Source of the DNA: Lachnospiraceae bacterium MD308
Lineage (GTDB): Bacteria; Bacillota; Clostridia; Lachnospirales; Lachnospiraceae
Length of the DNA: 64,000 nt
Assembly: GCA_000403475.2 (NCBI GenBank)
Contig: KE159796.1
Coordinates: forward strand, 65,570 to 129,569
Direction of reading: 5' to 3'
Part shown: piece after piece, positions 63,050 to 64,000 of the stretch
Numbering within the stretch: position 1 is the stretch's first letter
Layout of the letters: the number at the start of each line of letters is the position of its first letter
The notes under the pieces: model-generated
Told to the model about the DNA's origin: nothing
The model's input: the letters and a program-made list of their open reading frames with translations, nothing else
The model's database searches: none
Translations under genes and position numbers: made by a program

Positions 63050-64000
63050 AGTTTATAATTTTCCAGTAATTTATGAATCTTATCTGTCGGAACCATAACC
63101 GTGCTGATGGGAATATCATGATTCAGAGAATCGATGATCAGAGACATGAATTTGCTCATGTCAGCAGTAAGAAAATAAGGTTTTTCTTTTGTACATGGCG
63201 GAAGGTATGTTAAGTTAGTGGTAATTACGCGGTCGATATAACCTTTTTCATAGTATTCGTCGAATTTGTCAAAACCATCAGTGAACAAGCCGAAAGTTGT
63301 ACACACAAATACTCTGCCCGCACCACGGCTCTTAATCTGCTTTGCAACATCAAGCATACTTTCTCCTGAGGATATCATGTCGTCGATGATGATGACATCT
63401 TTTCCCGATATATTATCGCCGAGAAATTCGTGTGCGACAATAGGGTTCTTTCCGCCGATTACCTGAGAATAGTCGCGGCGTTTATAGAACATACCCATGT
63501 CCACTCCTATGACGTTGGAAAAATATACAGCTCGGTGCATTGCTCCCTCGTCTGGGCTGATGATCATTAAATGTTCCTTGTTCACTTCAAGGTCAGGCTC
63601 TGCGCGCAGAAGCGCTTTCATAAACTGATAAGCGGGACTGAAGTTGTCAAAGCCGTGAAGCGGAATTGCATTCTGTACCCGCGGGTCGTGGGCGTCAAAT
63701 GTAATTATATTGTCAACGCCCATATCAACAAGTTCCTGGAGCGCAAACGCGCAGTCTAAAGACTCTCTTTTCGTGCGTTTATGCTGGCGGCTTTCATAAA
63801 GAAATGGCATAATGACATTCACTCGGTGAGCCTTGCCGTTGGCCGCTGAGATGATACGCTTCAGGTCTTGGTAATGATCGTCCGGCGACATATGGTTCAA
63901 GTGTCCGTTTACAGTGTAGGTCAGGCTGTAATTGCATACATCCACCATTACAAAGAGGTCTGCTCCCCGGATGGATTCTCTGAGAAAGCCCTTTGCTTCT
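63034..64000 (-). CDS. prs: ribose-phosphate pyrophosphokinase, 3' part
   Basis: The frame is open to the window edge (codons from 63999 on the minus strand read EAKGFLRESIRGADLFVMVDV), so the ATG at 63948 is internal. PRPP synthetase motifs are visible: the FLRESIRGADLFV segment, the DAHDPRVQNAIPLHGFDN flexible region, and the PRPP-binding loop VIIIDDMISSGESM. The stop (63034-63036) and last five codons fall inside the right end of the IS, so the natural C-terminus has been replaced by LRT-type residues. The enzyme core is intact and likely functional. Confidence 0.9.
   Translation of the reverse strand, partial: EAKGFLRESIRGADLFVMVDVCNYSLTYTVNGHLNHMSPDDHYQDLKRIISAANGKAHRVNVIMPFLYESRQHKRTKRESLDCAFALQELVDMGVDNIITFDAHDPRVQNAIPLHGFDNFSPAYQFMKALLRAEPDLEVNKEHLMIISPDEGAMHRAVYFSNVIGVDMGMFYKRRDYSQVIGGKNPIVAHEFLGDNISGKDVIIIDDMISSGESMLDVAKQIKSRGAGRVFVCTTFGLFTDGFDKFDEYYEKGYIDRVITTNLTYLPPCTKEKPYFLTADMSKFMSLIIDSLNHDIPISTVMVPTDKIHKLLENYKLKLRT
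63050..63060 (+). repeat. right copy of probable target-site duplication
   Basis: AGTTTATAATT, matching 61452-61462 at 10 of 11 bases. It lies within the 3' codons of the PRPP synthetase gene. Confidence 0.55.

Noticed and set aside
1-64000. CRISPR arrays, rRNA and tRNA genes.
   Set aside because: No spaced direct-repeat series and no cloverleaf or rRNA-like sequence was seen on reading through the window; a short tRNA could still be missed without a covariance search.

Overview
The window looks like a chromosomal segment of a Lachnospiraceae-type Clostridium (Firmicutes). This rests on the dnaG-rpoD-trmK-nif3 housekeeping block, strong AGGAGG ribosome sites, a spermidine/putrescine transporter with fused permease and binding protein, and the leuB-ilvD-ilvB-serC-serA order. 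This is inferred from gene content alone. I saw no rRNA, tRNA or CRISPR array.

Layout. (1) 1-8081, plus strand: end of a polyphosphate kinase 2-type gene, dgt, dnaG, rpoD, trmK, a Nif3-like gene and a TGS/uridine-kinase-like nucleoside kinase. (2) 8148-10974: a hybrid sensor kinase and a small unknown ORF. (3) 10982-15510, minus strand: regulator-potA-potB-potCD operon with promoter and terminator. (4) 15554-22546: aroC divergent from an L,D-transpeptidase gene, then tgt, yajC and glgP. (5) 22639-30170: a nucleoside salvage operon (PNP, guanine deaminase, Crp/Fnr regulator, deoB, nucleoside transporter, deoC, a membrane protein, deoD). A palindrome sits at -41.5 from the predicted start site, where a Crp/Fnr activator would bind. 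(6) 30183-32556: a frameshifted membrane protein gene and an AAA/nuclease-like gene. (7) 32659-34304: an intact TnpB-family gene that appears to have lost its RuvC catalytic acids but keeps its zinc ribbon, followed by about 200 nt of hairpin-rich non-coding sequence. This resembles the nuclease-dead, RNA-guided repressors called TldR and is the most interesting locus here. (8) 34364-52730: an 18-kb, tightly packed cluster for a glycerophosphate- and ManNAcA-containing surface glycan, rich in unusual fusions. Its last gene, the UDP-GlcNAc 2-epimerase, is framed by a perfect 60-bp inverted repeat that could make it invertible. (9) 52908-59760: leuB-ilvD-ilvB-serC-serA for branched-chain amino acids and serine. 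(10) 59868-64000: a cell-wall-binding polysaccharide deacetylase, an IS4-like insertion sequence with target duplication, and the 3' part of a PRPP synthetase gene whose last codons come from the IS end.

How parts work together: the nucleoside operon imports nucleosides, splits them by phosphorolysis and sends (deoxy)ribose phosphate to glycolysis. In the glycan cluster, the epimerase and dehydrogenase would make UDP-ManNAcA. The TagD-like domain would supply CDP-glycerol to the glycerophosphotransferase-like protein, and LicD, pyruvyltransferase, methyltransferases and a CgeB-like transferase decorate or extend the glycan. No flippase, polymerase or membrane-bound initiating transferase is present, so the product may be attached in the cytosol, for example to a protein, or exported by machinery encoded elsewhere.
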